From Maribacter spongiicola (lineage in GTDB: Bacteria; Bacteroidota; Bacteroidia; Flavobacteriales; Flavobacteriaceae): DNA of 64,000 nucleotides. The position numbers and the translations under genes were made by a program. The stretch lies in NCBI RefSeq assembly GCF_004364165.1, contig NZ_SOAY01000010.1:771098-835097 (forward strand). Direction: 5' to 3'. The notes below the pieces were generated by a model. The model was not told where the DNA came from. It made no database searches and saw nothing but the letters and a program-made list of their open reading frames with translations. Below, piece after piece: positions 16,995 to 27,298 of the stretch; position 1 is the stretch's first letter; every line of letters begins with the position of its first letter.

Positions 16995-19052
16995 ATGATT
17001 CAATTAGGAATACAAATAGGACACCTACATCCACTTTTTGTTCATTTACCCATCGGTATTATAATGATGGCGTTTTTGCTTGAAGTATATAGTCGATTTA
17101 TAGCAAAAAAATCAATCGATGAAGTCATTGAGTTTACATTGCTAATTGCTGGGGCTACCGCAATATTGTCATTAGGCACGGGTTGGCTGCTAGGTGAAGA
17201 AAGTGGGTATGATGAAGATTCTCTTTTTCTTCACCGTTGGATGGCAGTATCTTTTACGGTAACTACCATGTTACTCTATTTTGTAAAGCGTAGCAAGATT
17301 ACCTGGGTTAGTAAATCTTATGTTCCTCTATTTCTTATTGTTTTGGGCTTAATAAGTTTAACTGGGCATTTTGGAGGGAACATGACTCATGGCGAAGACT
17401 ATTTGTTCGTAGAAGAAAAGGAAGAACTAGTCATTACAAACATACAAGAGGCTCAGGTATATGCACAGGTAATTCAGCCTATTTTAGATAATAAATGTGT
17501 AAGCTGCCATAATGCAAATAAAGCCAAAGGCGGATTGCTTATGAGTACCCCTAATGAAATTCTTAAAGGTGGTGATTCGGGTAGTCTTTTGGATACTATC
17601 TCTGGTCATGAGCAAACATTGTTTTTAGAGCGTGTGCATTTGCCTCTAGAAAATGATGATCATATGCCGCCAAAAGGTAAGGTTCAATTAACAGACAATG
17701 AGAAGGTTTTGTTAGAATGGTGGATAGCCAATAAAAATTGCTTTGAATGCAAAGTGAACGAGCTGCCAACAGAAGGAAAATTAGCCGCAATACTAACTTC
17801 TCTTGAGCAAGATACTTCTGCATTGGCTGTTTTAGCCAAAGAGGCTGTTGAGATACCTAAAGAGTGGTTGCAGAATGTTAGAGCTGCAGGTATACCTGTA
17901 CAAAAACTTTCCGGGAAAAATCACTTATTAGCAGTGAACATGGCGAGTATGGATGCTATTACTGAAGACAAGTTAGAGGTGTTAGAAGAATATGCCCCTA
18001 ATATTATAGAGATGGATTTCGGTTTTAGTAATTTCAATGATGAGCTAATGTCGCAATTAAAACCGTTTAAGAATTTACTAAAATTAAAGCTACAGCATAC
18101 ACAGGTTACTGATGCTATTGCTGATGATTTGGCTGATTTTGAATTACTAGAATCACTGAATCTTTATGGTACTGCAGTAACCGATAAGTTGGTAATTGAA
18201 CTTAAAAAGAACAAAAAACTCCAAAGTATTTATTTATGGAACACAGGTGTTTCTACAGATGGTTTAGCGCAACTTCAAACAAATAACCCTGGGTTGACCA
18301 TACAGCAAATTGGTGCTGATGTCTTTGAAGCAACTATTTTAGATCCACCTACGATAATAAGTGATGTTAGTTTTTTTAGTGATCATCTCACTATTTCAAT
18401 TGAAAGCCTTTTTGAGGGCACCGAAATATACTACACCATTGATGGCTCTACGCCAACAGAAGCTTCTTTAAAATATGATACTGAAATTACTTTGCAAACC
18501 ACTGCTAATGTAAAAGCAATTGCCGTAAAAAAAGAGTGGAAGCCAAGTGTGATAGCCGAGCGTACATTCATTAAGAATAACATCGCTTACAATAATGTAG
18601 ATTTATTGACCGTACCAAATGAGAAGTATGCTGGTCAAAAGGGCAAGACTTTAATGGACCAGAAACGTGGGTCTATAAATTTTGTTGACGGCAATTGGCT
18701 GGGTTTTGAAGGCAAGCACTTAAATGCAATTGTTGAGTTAAAAGAACAGAATAAAATATCTAAAGTATCTATTGGTGCTTTATCGGCACCCGCAAGTTGG
18801 ATATTCTACCCTAAGGCATTTGTCGTTTCGGCTTCTAAAGACGGAGTTAATTTTAAAGAAATTGGAAGAAAAGAAATGGGTGAAGAAAACCCGAATGCAG
18901 AAGTTAAACTTACTTTTTTCGATTTAGATGTTACACCGACCGACGCTAAATATGTAAAATTGCAAATACAAAGTCCGTTGAAGAACCCTGCTTGGCATAC
19001 AGATCCAGGTGGTAAAAGTTGGATATTTATTGATGAAGTAGTGCTGAATTAA
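16995..19052 (+). CDS. Membrane-anchored cytochrome c: DUF2231, PSCyt1, LRR-like and CHB/discoidin-like domains
   Basis: This 685-residue mosaic begins with a four-helix DUF2231 membrane domain (IGHLHPLFVHLPIGIIMMAF, then GHFGGNMTHGE). A cytochrome c domain follows with one haem site, CVSCHNANKAKGG (about residues 168-180), and HMPPKGKVQLTDNEKVLLEW. A leucine-rich-repeat-like stretch spans about 330-430 (LLKLKLQHTQVTDAIADDL, LESLNLYGTAVTD). A chitobiase-C-like domain (IYYTIDGSTPTEASLKYD) and a discoidin-like module (KYAGQKGKTLMDQKRGS, SWIFIDEVVLN) end the protein. It is the last gene of the operon and the likely inner-membrane anchor linking the quinone pool or periplasm to the exported PSD1 cytochrome; that wiring is inference. 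Confidence 0.83.
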   Translation: MIQLGIQIGHLHPLFVHLPIGIIMMAFLLEVYSRFIAKKSIDEVIEFTLLIAGATAILSLGTGWLLGEESGYDEDSLFLHRWMAVSFTVTTMLLYFVKRSKITWVSKSYVPLFLIVLGLISLTGHFGGNMTHGEDYLFVEEKEELVITNIQEAQVYAQVIQPILDNKCVSCHNANKAKGGLLMSTPNEILKGGDSGSLLDTISGHEQTLFLERVHLPLENDDHMPPKGKVQLTDNEKVLLEWWIANKNCFECKVNELPTEGKLAAILTSLEQDTSALAVLAKEAVEIPKEWLQNVRAAGIPVQKLSGKNHLLAVNMASMDAITEDKLEVLEEYAPNIIEMDFGFSNFNDELMSQLKPFKNLLKLKLQHTQVTDAIADDLADFELLESLNLYGTAVTDKLVIELKKNKKLQSIYLWNTGVSTDGLAQLQTNNPGLTIQQIGADVFEATILDPPTIISDVSFFSDHLTISIESLFEGTEIYYTIDGSTPTEASLKYDTEITLQTTANVKAIAVKKEWKPSVIAERTFIKNNIAYNNVDLLTVPNEKYAGQKGKTLMDQKRGSINFVDGNWLGFEGKHLNAIVELKEQNKISKVSIGALSAPASWIFYPKAFVVSASKDGVNFKEIGRKEMGEENPNAEVKLTFFDLDVTPTDAKYVKLQIQSPLKNPAWHTDPGGKSWIFIDEVVLN

Positions 19053-19100
19053 ATTCAGCACCGAACGAGGAGGAATCCGTTAGAATGGTCTGTTGACTAA

Positions 19101-22100
19101 TTAATTTTTCTGTACTTCAAAAAACTGCAGCGCATCATTATTGTTTCCTACTAAAAAGTACTCTTTTTGACCATTGTTTATCCATACTAGCTTTTTGGCA
19201 TCTTTATCAGCAAAGAATCCTATTTCCGCACCTCGCTTGCCGGTAAAAGAACCTTTTCCATCTCCGAGCAAAAGAATACCTGTTCCAGCATCGTTTCTCG
19301 GCGTTTCTATCTCTGATACGTATAAATTACCAACAGCAAGAACATCTAATGCTCCATCGCCATTAAAATCCTTTACAAGCATGTCGTTTAGGTTAGATAG
19401 CTGCGCCATATTTGGCAAATCTAACATTTTGAATTGACCATTCCCTAAATTCTCGATGTAGACCGAAGCAAAGGTGTCGGCACTATAATGCAAGGAGTTC
19501 TTTAATTTTTCTTCTCCGTATACATCTTTCAACTCCATAGACGCAAAAGCATCGTACTTAACAATTTTTTTCTTTAAGTCTGGTACTTGTTCCGAAGAAC
19601 AAGAGAAACCTCGTAGTGGATAATGTTTTTCTTTGTTGTAATACCCCAGAACGATATCGCTGTTACCGTTGGCATCAAAATCATTATAGTACACGTCAAA
19701 AGGTTTGTCTGTGCTCGTTTTGTACTTGTAGTTCAAACCTAAATTACCTGCGATATAATCCATATCACCATCATTATCAAAATCGCCTTGTTCAATACTA
19801 AACCACCAGCCCTTTGTTGCATTGAAATTTTCAACATCAGTTATAGTAAGTTTTCCATTATTATTTTCGAAAATGGTTATTGGCATCCATTCGCCTACGA
19901 CCATTAAATCTAGATCTTTGTCATTATCATAATCGCTCCAAATAGCATCTGAAATCATACCAATATTTAATAATTCTGGAGATAATTGCTCAGTATTATT
20001 TGATAGTTGACCGTTATCATTTATGAGCAACATACTAGAAGACGGATTTGGGTATTGCTGTGGTGTATGTCTACCACCAACAAAAAGATCAATATCTCCA
20101 TCACCATCATAGTCGGCAGATTTCACTACAGACCCACTAATTCTACTCGCATTAAGTATGGCTCCTTTTTTGAACGTTCCATTACCTTCGTTTAAATAGA
20201 GTCTGTCAGTATAATGGAAATCATTTTTCGGGTATTCGTTGCCGCCACTTACTACATATAAATCTTTTAATCCGTCGTTATTGATGTCAACAAATAAGGC
20301 ATCAACATCTTCATAGCCTGCTTCTTTTTGCCAGAATGCAGTCTGACTTTCTTTAAAGTTGCCATCTTTTTGTTGAACGAATAGGATAGGAGCTTGATTT
20401 GCCGCACCACCAATGTAGAAATCATCTAGTCCGTCGTTATTAATATCACCTGCAGTTAATGCCGGTCCGAATTGCGATAGTTTATGCGGAAGTAGTACTT
20501 GCTTCTCAAAGTCATCGAATTTGTTTTCTTGATGTTGAAATTGAGCAGAGAAAGTCGTTGTTCTATCTGCAAAAAGGTATTTATTTGATTCTTCAGGTTT
20601 TTGAGGGGTAGTTTCCGAATCATTAGAAAAAATTTGTAATAACTGATTGGCTTTTATATCCCTTTTTATAGTGGTATTTCCATTAGGCCAAAGAATACTA
20701 AGACTATCAATTTTAGTCAAAGAATTTAGACCAAAATGAAGGGTAGACTCACTTGTGGAATAAATGCCACGTACGTTTGTAGATTCTAAAGTTTGAACAC
20801 CTTGTTTAGTGTAAATGTTTACTCTAGACCCAAAAACTGGTTTGTTAGCTTGGTCTTTCAGGGTTATTCTTATATAGTTTTTGTCAGATTGTGTCTCTGA
20901 ATTGTTTCTATATAAGAAAGCTTCGTTGTTAATGTTATTGGTAACTAAGTCTAAATCACCATCATTATCAAAATCAGCATAGGCAGAACCGTTAGAAAAA
21001 GACTCATCATCTAAGCCCCATTCATTGGAACTGTTTGCAAATTCTAAGTCTCCTTTATTTTTATAAGCATAATTTTTTAATGGTTGGGAAGGAACCATGT
21101 TAACCGCTTTTTCAAGATCGACGATATCCCAAATGCTTTTTACATTTTGAGCGTTCGGATTCTTTTGAAGCCATTGAGCTCTGGTCGTATTTATGTAGTT
21201 CGTCACATTTTTATCGGCATCTGTATTTCTTATATCTCTTAGGAGTCCGTTTGTGACGTACGTATCTTTAAGGCCATCATTGTCAAAATCGGCAATAAGG
21301 TTTGACCAGCTCCAATCGGTTGCTGCCATACCTGTAAATTGAGCAATATTGCTAAAAGTTTCATTGCCATTGTTTAGTTGTAAGGTGTTGTACATATATT
21401 GATAACCACCACCATCTTCAACTACTTTCCAGAAAGAGCTAATGTTCATTCCGCTCATGTTAGATTTTAGTCTAAAGTTGTCTTCAGAAACCATATCTAA
21501 AACAAATATGTCTAAGTTTTGATCATTATTTATATCGGCAACATCAACGCCCATGCTATAATATGAGGTTTGTTTTAATGCACTCTTTTCAATGCTTGAA
21601 AATGTTCCATCTTGGTTGTTTAGAAATAGAAAATCTGGAGCATAAAAATCATTTGCAACATAAAGGTCTGTCCATCCATCATTATTTATATCACTTGCTG
21701 AAACTGCATTCGGGAAACCGGTTTTGTTTATTCCTGCATGTCCCGAGACATCTTGAAAAGTAGCTCCATTATTTTTGTATAATTTTAAAGAATATTCAGG
21801 TATTAGAAGATTGTTGGCATCATGATATTTAGACAAACTACCTGGGTTCGGTGGTTGTGTTAGTAGAAATAAATCTAGTAGTCCATCTTTGTCATAATCT
21901 AAAAATGTAGCATGTCTTGTTCTTTCGGTATTTGCTATTAGAAATTCTTCAGCCTTTTCTTCAAAAGTTCCATCGCCCTTGTTAATGTAGAGTAGGTTTC
22001 TTCGCCATGCTGGGTTTTCATCGTACAATTCTCTGCTGACATAGATATCTAAGTGTCCGTCATTGTTAATATCTGCAACAGTTACGCCAGTAGACCATCC

Positions 22101-22439
22101 ATCGAAATTTTTAATACCTGCTTTTGCCGTAATATCCTCAAAAACTAAATTTCCTTTGTTTAAGTACAATTTATCAGGAACCATATTTCCTGCAAAAAAA
22201 ATATCTTCTAGTCCGTCATTATTAAAATCGCCCACACCAACACCTGCCCCACCGTAAAAATTGGCATACGCGAATATATTTTTGTCCTTGTCGTCTTTAA
22301 TAATATTGTTGAAATCAATACCAGTTACATCTGATTTAAGTAACGTAAATAGTGTACTGTTGTTCTCTATCTTTTTAGGCGCTTGTTCGCAACATAAAAA
22401 CAGTGAGGAGCAGAGGTAGAATAAATGCCTGATTTTCAT
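19101..22439 (-). CDS. FG-GAP/VCBS repeat lipoprotein with ASPIC/UnbV domain (CRTAC1-like)
   Basis: This 1112-residue lipoprotein has the lipobox FLCC near residue 17. It consists of many FG-GAP/VCBS blades with calcium-loop motifs DFNNDGLEDIFF, DINNDGHLDIYV, DYDKDGLLDLFL and DYDNDKDLDLMVV, forming two beta-propellers. Between them, about residues 525-610, is an ASPIC/UnbV domain (FGSRVNIYTKQGVQTLEST, then HFGLNSLTKIDSLSILWPNG). Such proteins are commonly encoded directly after SusC/SusD pairs in marine Bacteroidota and are thought to be surface-exposed binding proteins. It is the last gene of the minus-strand locus (118 bp after susD) and is convergent with the cytochrome operon. Confidence 0.9.
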   Translation of the reverse strand: MKIRHLFYLCSSLFLCCEQAPKKIENNSTLFTLLKSDVTGIDFNNIIKDDKDKNIFAYANFYGGAGVGVGDFNNDGLEDIFFAGNMVPDKLYLNKGNLVFEDITAKAGIKNFDGWSTGVTVADINNDGHLDIYVSRELYDENPAWRRNLLYINKGDGTFEEKAEEFLIANTERTRHATFLDYDKDGLLDLFLLTQPPNPGSLSKYHDANNLLIPEYSLKLYKNNGATFQDVSGHAGINKTGFPNAVSASDINNDGWTDLYVANDFYAPDFLFLNNQDGTFSSIEKSALKQTSYYSMGVDVADINNDQNLDIFVLDMVSEDNFRLKSNMSGMNISSFWKVVEDGGGYQYMYNTLQLNNGNETFSNIAQFTGMAATDWSWSNLIADFDNDGLKDTYVTNGLLRDIRNTDADKNVTNYINTTRAQWLQKNPNAQNVKSIWDIVDLEKAVNMVPSQPLKNYAYKNKGDLEFANSSNEWGLDDESFSNGSAYADFDNDGDLDLVTNNINNEAFLYRNNSETQSDKNYIRITLKDQANKPVFGSRVNIYTKQGVQTLESTNVRGIYSTSESTLHFGLNSLTKIDSLSILWPNGNTTIKRDIKANQLLQIFSNDSETTPQKPEESNKYLFADRTTTFSAQFQHQENKFDDFEKQVLLPHKLSQFGPALTAGDINNDGLDDFYIGGAANQAPILFVQQKDGNFKESQTAFWQKEAGYEDVDALFVDINNDGLKDLYVVSGGNEYPKNDFHYTDRLYLNEGNGTFKKGAILNASRISGSVVKSADYDGDGDIDLFVGGRHTPQQYPNPSSSMLLINDNGQLSNNTEQLSPELLNIGMISDAIWSDYDNDKDLDLMVVGEWMPITIFENNNGKLTITDVENFNATKGWWFSIEQGDFDNDGDMDYIAGNLGLNYKYKTSTDKPFDVYYNDFDANGNSDIVLGYYNKEKHYPLRGFSCSSEQVPDLKKKIVKYDAFASMELKDVYGEEKLKNSLHYSADTFASVYIENLGNGQFKMLDLPNMAQLSNLNDMLVKDFNGDGALDVLAVGNLYVSEIETPRNDAGTGILLLGDGKGSFTGKRGAEIGFFADKDAKKLVWINNGQKEYFLVGNNNDALQFFEVQKN

Positions 22440-22556
22440 AATTACAAGATACTATTTTAAACAAAAAAAAGGAGAGTTTCCTCCCCTTTTCAAACTCAAT
22501 AAAAATTAACTCAACGATTATGAGAGGTTTCACTCAAAAACCAAACTTAATTACTG

Positions 22557-24035
22557 TTATTGCACATCCCACCATACTCTTGTGGTAAGTACATCTGGAC
22601 CTTGTGCAGCTACTGCAGCTGCATAATTTTCTGCATTTACACTTGCTTCGCTTTCAGAATACGTAAGTCTTCTTGGAATTGTACCACCTGTTTCATTACC
22701 TGGGTAATTTACAGGAGTTAATACAGGGAAACCTGTTCTTCTCCAGTTAGAAAAAGTTTCATATTCATTTAAAAATGTAGCTGCCCAATACTGTGTGCTG
22801 ATCTGCTCGATAGCATTTGCTGCATCGTACGGATTATCTGTTAAGTATGTTGCAATTGCGTCATCTTCTATTATTGCAGCATCGCTAAATAGGGCTAGTT
22901 GCTTCATTGCTGCAGTAACACCATTATTGTAATGTGTTTCTGCATCGCCAGCTAAGCCCCAACGTACATTAGCTTCAGCTAGCATGAATTCTACTTCAGC
23001 ATAGGTTTGAAAAATCATTGGTGCATCAAAACCAGCGAGAATAGCTCTGTTAGGTTCTGCATAATTATCTGTGTTTTCTTCACCAGTTAATTCTAATAAT
23101 AAAGCACTATCTAATCCATTTGGAAAACCTATTAAATCAGCAACTTCAGTACTACCATCAGATCTTCTTGCCGCAAGAATTGGAAGTCTTGGATCATTAC
23201 CATCTTTTAGAAAATTGATAAAAGTATCACTCATTCTTGGATTACCGTCGGCATCAAATACTTCAGATATACCATTTCTATTATCTTGGTCATGCTTTAA
23301 GAAGAAAATATCTTCGTTTGAAGTCATAACACCGCCTGCAATAGCTTTAGTTGCCCAAGCTTGAGAAGCAGCGGCATCTACTTTTATTAAACGTAAGCCT
23401 AAGCGCAACATTAAAGAATTTGCCAATCTTTTCCATTTAGCTTGATCACCACCATAAATAACATCTGCAGCACCAAATTCTGAAGTACCACTAGATAATG
23501 CAGCAGCAGATTCTTCCAATTCTTTTAGCATATCTGCATAAATATCACTTTGCTTGTCATATTTAGGAAGAAAAATACCGTCGATTACAGCTTTACCTGC
23601 TTCAGAATAAGGAACATCACCATGCAAGTCAGTTATTCTAGAAAAAGCGAATACCCTTAAAATACGAGCAATTGCTTTCATTTCTTCAGGAGATTCTTCT
23701 TCATCTAACTGAACAATTAAATCTTGAGCGGTTTTTATGGCATTACCATAATATCTATCTAAAAGAGATGATGCGTAACCTCTGTTCCAAGTATACTTAT
23801 CTCCAGACCAATATCCTGCTGTTGTTGCAATGTGTTGCATCATTGTTGACTGGTAAATCATACCTGCACGCCAGTTATCATATCGCTCACTAGATATATA
23901 TTTTTCTAATGCAGTAAGTTTATTAGCTGATGCTATTTGTGCAGATTTCGTTGGATTTACGTTTAGTTCTTCAAACCCGTCATCGCAAGCGCCTACTATA
24001 AGCGCCATTATTAATAAAAGAAATACTTTTTTCAT
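22557..24035 (-). CDS. SusD/RagB family nutrient-binding outer-membrane lipoprotein
   Basis: This 492-residue surface lipoprotein has the lipobox VGAC (Cys at about 17), then DDGFEELNVNPTKS, typical of the SusD-like group. TPR-type helices follow, with blocks such as ARILRVFAFSRITDLHGDVPYSEA, WKRLANSLMLRLGLRLIKVD and MIFQTYAEVEFMLAEANVRW. SusD proteins sit on top of the SusC porin and capture the substrate. The gene follows susC by 12 bp. The substrate cannot be read from sequence; this SusD group is not restricted to polysaccharides. Confidence 0.94.
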   Translation of the reverse strand: MKKVFLLLIMALIVGACDDGFEELNVNPTKSAQIASANKLTALEKYISSERYDNWRAGMIYQSTMMQHIATTAGYWSGDKYTWNRGYASSLLDRYYGNAIKTAQDLIVQLDEEESPEEMKAIARILRVFAFSRITDLHGDVPYSEAGKAVIDGIFLPKYDKQSDIYADMLKELEESAAALSSGTSEFGAADVIYGGDQAKWKRLANSLMLRLGLRLIKVDAAASQAWATKAIAGGVMTSNEDIFFLKHDQDNRNGISEVFDADGNPRMSDTFINFLKDGNDPRLPILAARRSDGSTEVADLIGFPNGLDSALLLELTGEENTDNYAEPNRAILAGFDAPMIFQTYAEVEFMLAEANVRWGLAGDAETHYNNGVTAAMKQLALFSDAAIIEDDAIATYLTDNPYDAANAIEQISTQYWAATFLNEYETFSNWRRTGFPVLTPVNYPGNETGGTIPRRLTYSESEASVNAENYAAAVAAQGPDVLTTRVWWDVQ

Positions 24036-24047
24036 TTCGCTTTTTTT

Positions 24048-27000
24048 TTAAAATTTTAGGTTGATGCTCATACCATAATTTCTTGAAGCTGGAACACCAA
24101 AATATTCCAATCCTTGAGAGTTTCCTACAGTGTATGCACTTTCAGGGTCAATATTATCTATGCTTCTAGAAATGTAAAATAAGTTAGAAGCAATGAATGA
24201 TACATTTACGTTAGTTAAGAATACATTTTCTAAAGCTCTTTTAGGTAATGAATAACCTAAACTAAGTTGTCTGAATTTAATGTAATCTGAATCTTCTACA
24301 AATTCTTCGGCAATATCATTGACCTCTCCCCAATAGGTAGATAGATTTTCTGGTGCAACAGTTGTTGTAAATGGTTGATCTGTAGCATTGTCAATACCTG
24401 ATACTGTCAAGCCTGTTTCTCTACCTTCTGTTGTGATTTTATGAAGACCGTTACCATAAAGAATAGTATTGGTACCTGAGAATATCTGTCCGCCGAATTT
24501 ACCATCGATTAAAATGTTAAGGCTAAGGTTCTTGTAAGTAAAAGTGTTTGTGAAACCCATTGTTAATGGAGCAACACCTTCACCTAATATTTTACGTTCA
24601 CCTTCTACAGCTCTTGGTACACCATCGGCATCTATATCATATTTTATAACACCATTGGCATCTCTCTCGTAAGATACACCTATTATGGTACCGTATCTTT
24701 CACCAACTCTGTGCGTTATTCTAACATTCTGCGTACGTGGCTCATCTAAGTTTACGTCTGAATCAACGTCATCGGTAGCTACTACTAAACTTTCATTGTA
24801 TGCCCCATTGATAGAAACATTCCAGCTGAAATTGTCTGTTCTTATTGGGGTACCGCTTACCAAAAATTCAAAACCTTTGTTAGAGACTTCACCAAGGTTT
24901 GCACTAGCACCGCCATAACCTGAATATGGAGATGTTGCAACATCTACAATATCATTGGTAGTGTTGTTCTTGTAGTAAGCAAGGTCAAACGATAGTCTGT
25001 TATTGAACATGCGTAGGTCTAAACCTATTTCTGTTTCATTTTTACTAAATGCCACTAAGTTTGCATTTGGCACAGTACCGCCGTTTATAGCACCTGTAGG
25101 CTGACCTTGTAGAGGAACTCCGAAAATTCCATATGTCAATCCTAATGCATATGGATTTTGAGCTCCACCGGCAACTTCAGAGTAACCACCTCTTAATTTA
25201 AGAAAGCTAATGAAATTAGGTAGTTCTAATGCGTCTGAAATGATTAAACTTCCATTAATTGAAGGATAAAAATCATCATTTGGAGTTGTTTTGCCTGGGA
25301 AAGATAACGTTGAGAACCAGTCATTTCTTCCTGTAAACGTTACATAGGCCCAACGGTCGTATGATAATTCTATAGATCCGTATAATGAACCAATTTTTCT
25401 TTCAGAATATTCTCTGCTTCTTGATTGAGACACCGTATTGCCAATATCTTCTAACCCTGGTACAATAAAATCATTACCTCCAAGAAATAAATTTTCACTT
25501 TTTAGATGATTGGTGTTTGCACCTACCAATGCAGATATTGCAAATTTATCTGTTATATCTTTGTCAGCAGCTAAAATAATATCAGCATCTACTTGGTTTG
25601 TTCTTCTTTCAGAATCACTGATGCCACCTCTTGGCTTAAAACCAGTTCCAAAAGGTTCAACTTCAGTTCTTCTAATGATATCATTATCAATACCTATTCT
25701 ACCTGTTAAAGACAACCAATCGGTAAATTCATATCGTAAAGATGTAGAAGCTATGATTCTATTTCTTTGATCTTTTCTTCTAAAATTATAAGCCGAAAAG
25801 TATGGGTTGGTAACAAAGGTATTATCAGTAAACTGACGTTCTAAACCGTTCTCATCTGTTGCCGGTAAAAGGGTGGTAACATCTAAATTACCAGGTAATA
25901 GACCTGCGGAGAAGTTAGCATTACCTGGACTATCAGATAATCTAGCTCTATTCTGTACTTTTTCAATAATGTATTTCACATTAACACTACTAGTTAATTT
26001 TTCAGACATTACAGAGCTTGCGTTTAAAGAAAAAGATTTTCTATTTAAACCGGCGTTTGGTAAAATATCTTCGTTGTTAAGGTCTGAAGCAGAAAGTCTA
26101 TACGTAAGATTTTCTGAAGCATTCGTTAAAGCAACAGTATTTATAAAGGTTGATCCTGTTCTGTAGAACTTATCGATATTATTACCTGTATAAGAATATG
26201 GTCTTGAAACTCCGTCAAATTGAGGTACAAGGCTACCGTCAAATTTTGGTCCCCAAGAGCTGAAACCTGCTTCAAGAGCTCCTGCTTGATTTGCAGGTGT
26301 TTCTCCTCTAATTCCTTGTCCGTAATCGGTTTGGTAATCTTGTAATGAAGTGTTTACTTGGTCAAAAGTTACTTGGCTACTTACTTCTACACCAAAACCT
26401 TGTTGGTCTTTACCAGATTTGGTAGTAACAATAATAACACCACCTGCAGCACGGGAACCGTAAAGCGCAGATGCGGCACCACCTTTAAGAACAGAAATAG
26501 ATTCAATGTCGTCTGGGTTTAAGCTAGAAATACCATCACCACCATCAGATCCACCCCACATACTAGCAGCACCATTATTGGCATTGTTAATAGGGATACC
26601 ATCTACAACATATAAAGGTTGGTTTTCTCCAGAAAGTGAACTTGATCCACGAATAATAACTCTACTAGAACCTGCGGCTCCCGTAGAATTCTGTGAGATG
26701 TTAACACCGGCAATCTTACCCTGTAAAGAGTTAATAGCGTTTGGTGTTTTAATAGTTGCAATTTCTTCTCCACCAACCTCGGTTAAAGAATAGCCTAATG
26801 CTTTAGTTTCTTTACGAATACCTAAAGCAGTTACCACTACTTCATCTAGTTCGCTTGCATCTTCGGAAATAGAAGTATTTATGGTAGATTTACCATTGAC
26901 GCTAACTTCTTTAGACTTATACCCTAAAGAAGAGAATACCAATGTTGCATTTGCATCAACGCTAATAACGTAATTTCCATCAAAATCGGTAGAAGTACCG

Positions 27001-27152
27001 TTAGATGTGCCTTTTTCAACAACGTTTACACCTGGCAAAGGTGATCCTGTATCGTCTGTGACAATACCTGATACGCTTTTAGTCTGACCTGTTACTCCTT
27101 GGAAAAAAAGCAGTAAAATAACAGTCAAAAAACTTAAGAATTTTTTGTTCAT
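24048..27152 (-). CDS. SusC/RagA family TonB-linked outer-membrane transporter
   Basis: This TonB-dependent outer-membrane transporter has about 1034 residues. I chose the ATG at 27152, which gives a clean signal peptide (MNKKFLSFLTVILLLFFQGV); an upstream ATG at 27233 adds 27 residues without signal-peptide character. After the signal comes a carboxypeptidase-regulatory-like domain (VSGIVTDDTGSPLPGVNV), then the TonB box/plug region (DELDEVVVTALGIRKETKALGY, PLYVVDGIPINN, ALYGSRAAGGVIIVTTK) and the 22-strand barrel ending in NYGMSINLKF. It imports the ligand delivered by the SusD partner. The upstream GHL10 and CBM9-like genes run in the same direction, with about 145 bp between. Confidence 0.95.
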   Translation of the reverse strand: MNKKFLSFLTVILLLFFQGVTGQTKSVSGIVTDDTGSPLPGVNVVEKGTSNGTSTDFDGNYVISVDANATLVFSSLGYKSKEVSVNGKSTINTSISEDASELDEVVVTALGIRKETKALGYSLTEVGGEEIATIKTPNAINSLQGKIAGVNISQNSTGAAGSSRVIIRGSSSLSGENQPLYVVDGIPINNANNGAASMWGGSDGGDGISSLNPDDIESISVLKGGAASALYGSRAAGGVIIVTTKSGKDQQGFGVEVSSQVTFDQVNTSLQDYQTDYGQGIRGETPANQAGALEAGFSSWGPKFDGSLVPQFDGVSRPYSYTGNNIDKFYRTGSTFINTVALTNASENLTYRLSASDLNNEDILPNAGLNRKSFSLNASSVMSEKLTSSVNVKYIIEKVQNRARLSDSPGNANFSAGLLPGNLDVTTLLPATDENGLERQFTDNTFVTNPYFSAYNFRRKDQRNRIIASTSLRYEFTDWLSLTGRIGIDNDIIRRTEVEPFGTGFKPRGGISDSERRTNQVDADIILAADKDITDKFAISALVGANTNHLKSENLFLGGNDFIVPGLEDIGNTVSQSRSREYSERKIGSLYGSIELSYDRWAYVTFTGRNDWFSTLSFPGKTTPNDDFYPSINGSLIISDALELPNFISFLKLRGGYSEVAGGAQNPYALGLTYGIFGVPLQGQPTGAINGGTVPNANLVAFSKNETEIGLDLRMFNNRLSFDLAYYKNNTTNDIVDVATSPYSGYGGASANLGEVSNKGFEFLVSGTPIRTDNFSWNVSINGAYNESLVVATDDVDSDVNLDEPRTQNVRITHRVGERYGTIIGVSYERDANGVIKYDIDADGVPRAVEGERKILGEGVAPLTMGFTNTFTYKNLSLNILIDGKFGGQIFSGTNTILYGNGLHKITTEGRETGLTVSGIDNATDQPFTTTVAPENLSTYWGEVNDIAEEFVEDSDYIKFRQLSLGYSLPKRALENVFLTNVNVSFIASNLFYISRSIDNIDPESAYTVGNSQGLEYFGVPASRNYGMSINLKF

Positions 27153-27298
27153 AAATGATTGAGTTAAGTTAGTTGTATTTAATAAGGGATTAAGGTGAGC
27201 TATAATTTGTTGAATGATGAAAAATTTCGACAAATAACTATTGTGAAAAGCTTAACAACGTGTTAACAAAAAGTAAAATTTAAAAAATTAAACAAAAA

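Noticed and set aside
11327-19052. Recent transfer from Planctomycetes
   Set aside because: Codon use and AT content look like the neighbours, and these families are common in marine Bacteroidota; no mobile element flanks the operon.
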